Shown in pieces: positions 60,420 through 64,000 of a stretch of 64,000 nucleotides of DNA. This DNA comes from Sipunculus nudus (Eukaryota > Annelida > Sipuncula > Golfingiida > Sipunculidae), in NCBI GenBank assembly GCA_026874595.1, contig CM049322.1:34366340-34430339 (forward strand), given 5' to 3'. The notes beneath the pieces are model-generated. The model was not told where the DNA came from and ran no database searches. It worked only from the letters and a program-made list of their open reading frames with translations. Within the stretch, counting starts at the first letter, position 1, and every line of letters starts with the position of its first letter. The position numbers were made by a program, and so were the translations under genes.

Positions 60420-61300
60420 TATGTAACTTCAATTCTTGTCTGAATAAAATAATTATTTACAAATGTAATTCTTGTCTCGTTATAGGTATTATTTATAGTC
60501 GCAATTCTGGTCTCAACACCGTTTCAACACTATATTTTTAATAGCCGAAAATCTGGAATCAATCAACACAGTAATCAATTATAACCTCAGTTTTGGTCTT
60601 AACGCCATACTTATTTACAATCGTAATTCCGGTATTAATATCGTTATTATTTATATCCGAAATTCTAATCTATATATTGTAATACATTTAGAGCCGGGAA
60701 AGCCTCGTTAGCCACACAAATGCGGCTGGCGTGGACAAAAAGACGTGTGACTTTAGTAGCAAGCCGAGTTTGCTCGAATGTCGGCTTGCTTTACCTGACT
60801 TGAAAGGCTATTCATTTGAAGATATTTTTGAAGTACCCGTTTTATTTAAACAAGTTATCTATATTATGTATGACACATTGCATCCATTTTACATTTGACT
60901 AGTTTGTGATTAAATATCAAGTATAGTTTATCCTGGTGGTTTCACAAGCCACCACTTTCATACTTAAAGAATCGCACCTTTCCTATCAACGAAGGAAACA
61001 AAAAATAACAAATTGTACTTTTTAATTAATTTTATCTCAAGCTAAATTCAAATCAGCTCGCTTCGGCTTAATAAAATATTGGCGGCGCCTCCTGATAAAC
61101 TCAGCTCGGCTCGGTTTGATCTTAATGCGGCTGGCGGCGGCGCAAATTGGCGGGGTTGCCCGGCCTTTATTTTCATTTCAACCGAAATTCTTGTCTCAAC
61201 ATCTTAATATGATAAAGATATACAACATCAAACCCTTGCTAAGGGTAATCGCAAACCTGGTCTTAAAACCCTACTTATGTATAAACGCATTTGAATCAAT
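60420..61300. repeat. Degenerate minisatellite split by a 0.5-kb insertion
   Basis: Units with AATTCTTGTCTCAACACC-like cores repeat from about 60420 to 60670 and resume at 61180-61290. The interval 60675-61170 is different, GC-richer sequence that starts near GAGCCGGGAAAGCC and ends near GCCCGGCCTTTA. It contains AATGCGGCTGGCG twice. Confidence 0.55.
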
Positions 61301-62939
61301 AATTTCAAAGCTAAACACAAATTAAGTGTATTATTATATATTAATATTTTCATGTTTTTTATCATTTTAAGAATGGTGGTTTGATTATAATATGCAGTAT
61401 TGTATTGAAATCCAGTGTAAACATGCATACTTAAATACAAAGGAGAAAATGACACTTCTTTAAGCAGGAGGAATAATTATATACGCTTTCTATGATTGGA
61501 CGTATTATGGTGTACCCACGGTCCGTCCGGTCGGTCCGTCCGTTTAGCCGTCGGTCAGTCCTGTAAGTTTAAGGGGCGTCCGAAAACTTGCCAGGGCTTT
61601 GATGGATTTCACTAAGTGCACCGTAACTACATACTGATAGATTATCTCGAATTCGATTGTGGGCAAAATACATGCATATGTAATGAGGTCATAGGTCACC
61701 AGTCCTTTCTGTAATTTCGACGCAATTACTAAGCAGAAAAACGATGGATTTTGATGAACTTCAATAGAATTATCAACCAATATAATATCTCGCCTAACTT
61801 CATTTCCCGGCAAAATTCGTGTATATTTAACAAGGTCAGAGGTCACTTGACTTTGGTGGCGTCTGGATGACAAACAAAACATCTGATGGATTTTATTGAA
61901 ACTCATTATAAGTAATTAATAATAAGGTTTCTCCCTGTATTAAATTCTCTGCAAAACTCATGCATATTTAATGTAGGCAGAGTTCACAAGACATACGACC
62001 GGCTTATTACACACCATAGCGGTACTCTTCTTTTTATAATATAGTATCCCCCAATTTTTACAATTTGCCGATATTTTAAAATAATTTTGCTCCATTTTAT
62101 TTAACATTTTGGACAATCAGTATACCATTTGGAGGGTATGATTCCTTCCACATCTGTCATTCTCTGGTGTGAGGTGTGCGGGGGTTATGGGTTCCACTCC
62201 TCAAACGCAAACCCTCCTTTAGTCACCGTTCAGCTGTACGTTGATTTCACATAAACTTTCCTGAACGAATGTGTATTTTGGTAATAAATGGTCCATTGGA
62301 ATTTAAAGGGGCCCAATCACCTACCTGACCTTTATAAACTAAGGGTAATCCCTTGGAGCTTTATACAAATAGGCCAGAAAACGTGGATATCGCCGCACAC
62401 AGGCTGCTTCTTTGTTAATATCAACGTGTATATAATATGTGGGGGCCCTCCAAAATAATCAAAATAAATTCAACAAAGGCATCTAGTGGCAAGTCAGATA
62501 CGCCAGAGCTTTGCAAATAGTCTTTCTATCTCGGCATATGTGAAACCTACCACCTTACCTTATAAGTTTTTTTTCCGTTTATCAGCATTGCTGTGTTGAA
62601 AAACACGTTGATAAAAATTAATTATCCTTCACGCAGGCGTTATAAGAACTTTTCATTACCAGAATTACCCTTAGATCATAGATCATTAACATACACACAG
62701 AGGAAGCCAGAAATCATATAAATTATTTTTCAAAAGGCTGGTGAATGGGCACCTTTCAAGCTGACTTCAATAGTATAAGATCAATTTTATGTAAGTAGAG
62801 CTGTGTTGTGTTTGTTTTGCAGTTAGAGGACAAGTGGAATCTAAAGAAAGAAGATAATTGCCATTACCTGACCAAAAGTTTCCTGCATAATATATTGTCA
62901 TTTTATTTTGCTTTCATGGTCATAAATTTGGAATATAAC

Positions 62940-63846
62940 ATGACCAGTAATTCAAGCATAAAATTATTCAGTATTTTTACGGCTTTGTGTGCAGCAACCG
63001 CTTTGCTGATATTGTATTTTATTGGCACTCGAGGAATTACCATCAGGACAATCGCATTGGGAAGAGTAGTGCCCTCTGGTGGAGGAAAATCTAACAACTG
63101 GACAGAATTGTGGCGGACTTTTTTAAGAAACAGATATTCCACAAGTGTTCGATAAGTTTAAACCAGTTATGAGTGTAGAGGAGTTATTAGTTTCCCTGGA
63201 TATACTTGCTACGTTTGTAAAATCTCTGGAAATTCATGGCATCCTGTACTTTCTGTATGGAGGGTCGCTGATTGGATCGCTGCGGCACCACGGGCCAATC
63301 ATGTGGGACGTCGACATTGACGTCGGAGTTTTCTGCAGTGATTGGGACCAAATAAGGTCAGTCCTAAAACCGCTTGAGCCAGACTACGTCCTGCATAACG
63401 GAAGTTTCGGTATCCTGAAATTTTATTCTAAATATCCGAGGGGACCCAAAGATTTCCCGGTTCACTGGCCATTTTTAGATATATTTTGCATGCAGATCAC
63501 AGCGGATTATATTCATGATGTGACATGGCCATTGGCGTTACTGACTTTTCCTAAATATTTCCTGTTTCCATTGATTAAACGGCCATTTGCTGGTTTACAA
63601 GTTTACGCTCCCCGCTGTCCTGGCGAAGTTTTAACTAGAATGTATAAGATAAAGCGCTGTGTTTCAGGAAGTAAAAATCACAGAACGGGGCGTTATATAA
63701 ATGACACACCTATGAATATTAACTGTTCATTGTTGGAGCCTTATTATCCGTTTGTAAGACACGAAGAAAAGGGCAAAACAAATGTTGAGACGCTGTACCT
63801 TCACGGTAAACCTTTACAGCAATTTAGAAGTGAAAAATGTGGATAA
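62940..63846 (+). CDS. LicD/fukutin-related type II membrane protein, frame broken near 63126
   Basis: An acceptor (TGTTTTGCAG) at 62822 opens the exon. ATG at 62940 begins MTSNSSIKLF, followed by a membrane anchor of about 20 residues (ALCAATALLILYFIG) and a short stem. The frame then shifts: one extra base near 63126 separates NWTELWRTFL from ETDIPQVFDKFKP. Alternatively a 55-base stretch (63079-63133, GT...AG) is removed. The second part carries the LicD core: FLYGGSLIGSLRHHG, then MWDVDIDVGVF with spaced aspartates, and WPFLDIF; it ends with TAA at 63846. LicD/fukutin proteins transfer phosphate-linked groups to sugars. Animal members act in the Golgi or ER on glycans, consistent with the anchor. 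About 301 residues if the frame is restored. The GTG at 63145 is not a credible start. Confidence 0.7.
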
Positions 63847-64000
63847 TTTATTTATTAAAAAATATATATAACCATTAACAATATGTTTTCCATGTTGAAA
63901 ATATTATTCATATAAATATGACCTTTCAGGGTAAAAGGACCATTAAAGTATTTATTTAGCAACACACGTTCATTTGAGTTCTCATGTATACCTACTATAT

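Larger units (their letters stand above)
57611..62822. other. Repeat-rich interval upstream of the LicD gene
   Basis: No supported exon. Two copies of a dispersed GTCCGTCCG...TTTGATGGATTTCAC repeat lie at about 58135-58270 and 61510-61640. A GGGGCCCCGGGTTATCACAG block lies at 59690. The split minisatellite at 60.4-61.3 kb is also here. Confidence 0.5.

Noticed and set aside
1-64000. CRISPR arrays, operons, ribosome-binding sites and bacterial terminators
   Set aside because: The sequence is intron-rich animal DNA; the tandem repeats seen have no spacer structure like CRISPR.

Overview
The window looks like animal nuclear DNA, most likely from a mollusc and probably a bivalve. It is AT-rich, with long (TA)n arrays, intron-rich genes of small exons, tRNA-derived SINEs, a degraded LINE, and expanded C-type-lectin and EGF/SRCR receptor genes. 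No gene is intact as one open frame. The models below were built by hand from splice signals, codon phase and domain cysteines. The species call is inference.

Layout. Apart from the LicD gene at the right edge, every gene I can support lies on the minus strand. (1) 5.7-7.3 kb: cytoplasmic-tail exons of a receptor carrying tyrosine motifs. (2) 9.3-12.2 kb: a complete four-exon gene (lectin A) encoding a signal peptide, a short thrombospondin-repeat-like 'WSEWS' segment, a polar linker and a C-type lectin domain. (3) 15.2-17.4 kb: a minisatellite and a 145-bp satellite array. (4) 17.9-18.9 kb: a dead copy of the same lectin family (B). (5) 21.5-21.9 kb: a related lectin 3' exon (C) with internal 153-bp duplications. 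(6) 25.7-29.4 kb: a second complete gene (lectin D). (7) 29.4-35.8 kb: mostly repeats and a few doubtful exons. (8) 35.8-50.7 kb: a 17- or 18-exon type I membrane receptor with an N-terminal region of unknown family, divergent SRCR segments, eight EGF-like repeats, one transmembrane helix and a very short tail. (9) 50.2-58 kb: a SINE, an inverted repeat, a MITE and a broken L1/Tx1-like LINE. (10) 58-62.8 kb: dispersed repeats and a degenerate minisatellite. (11) 62.9-63.8 kb, plus strand: a LicD/fukutin-type protein with a reading-frame break.

How the genes fit together. The two complete lectins have compatible phase-1 exon boundaries throughout, and their summed exon lengths divide by three (1047 and 1143 bases). 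They are therefore probably functional tandem paralogues. Lectins, an SRCR/EGF scavenger-type receptor and a tyrosine-motif receptor tail in one 45-kb block suggest a locus for recognising microbes or particles; that role is inference. The main novelty candidate is the secreted TSR-like/linker/lectin family, with two intact members and two decaying ones that record its birth-and-death history.
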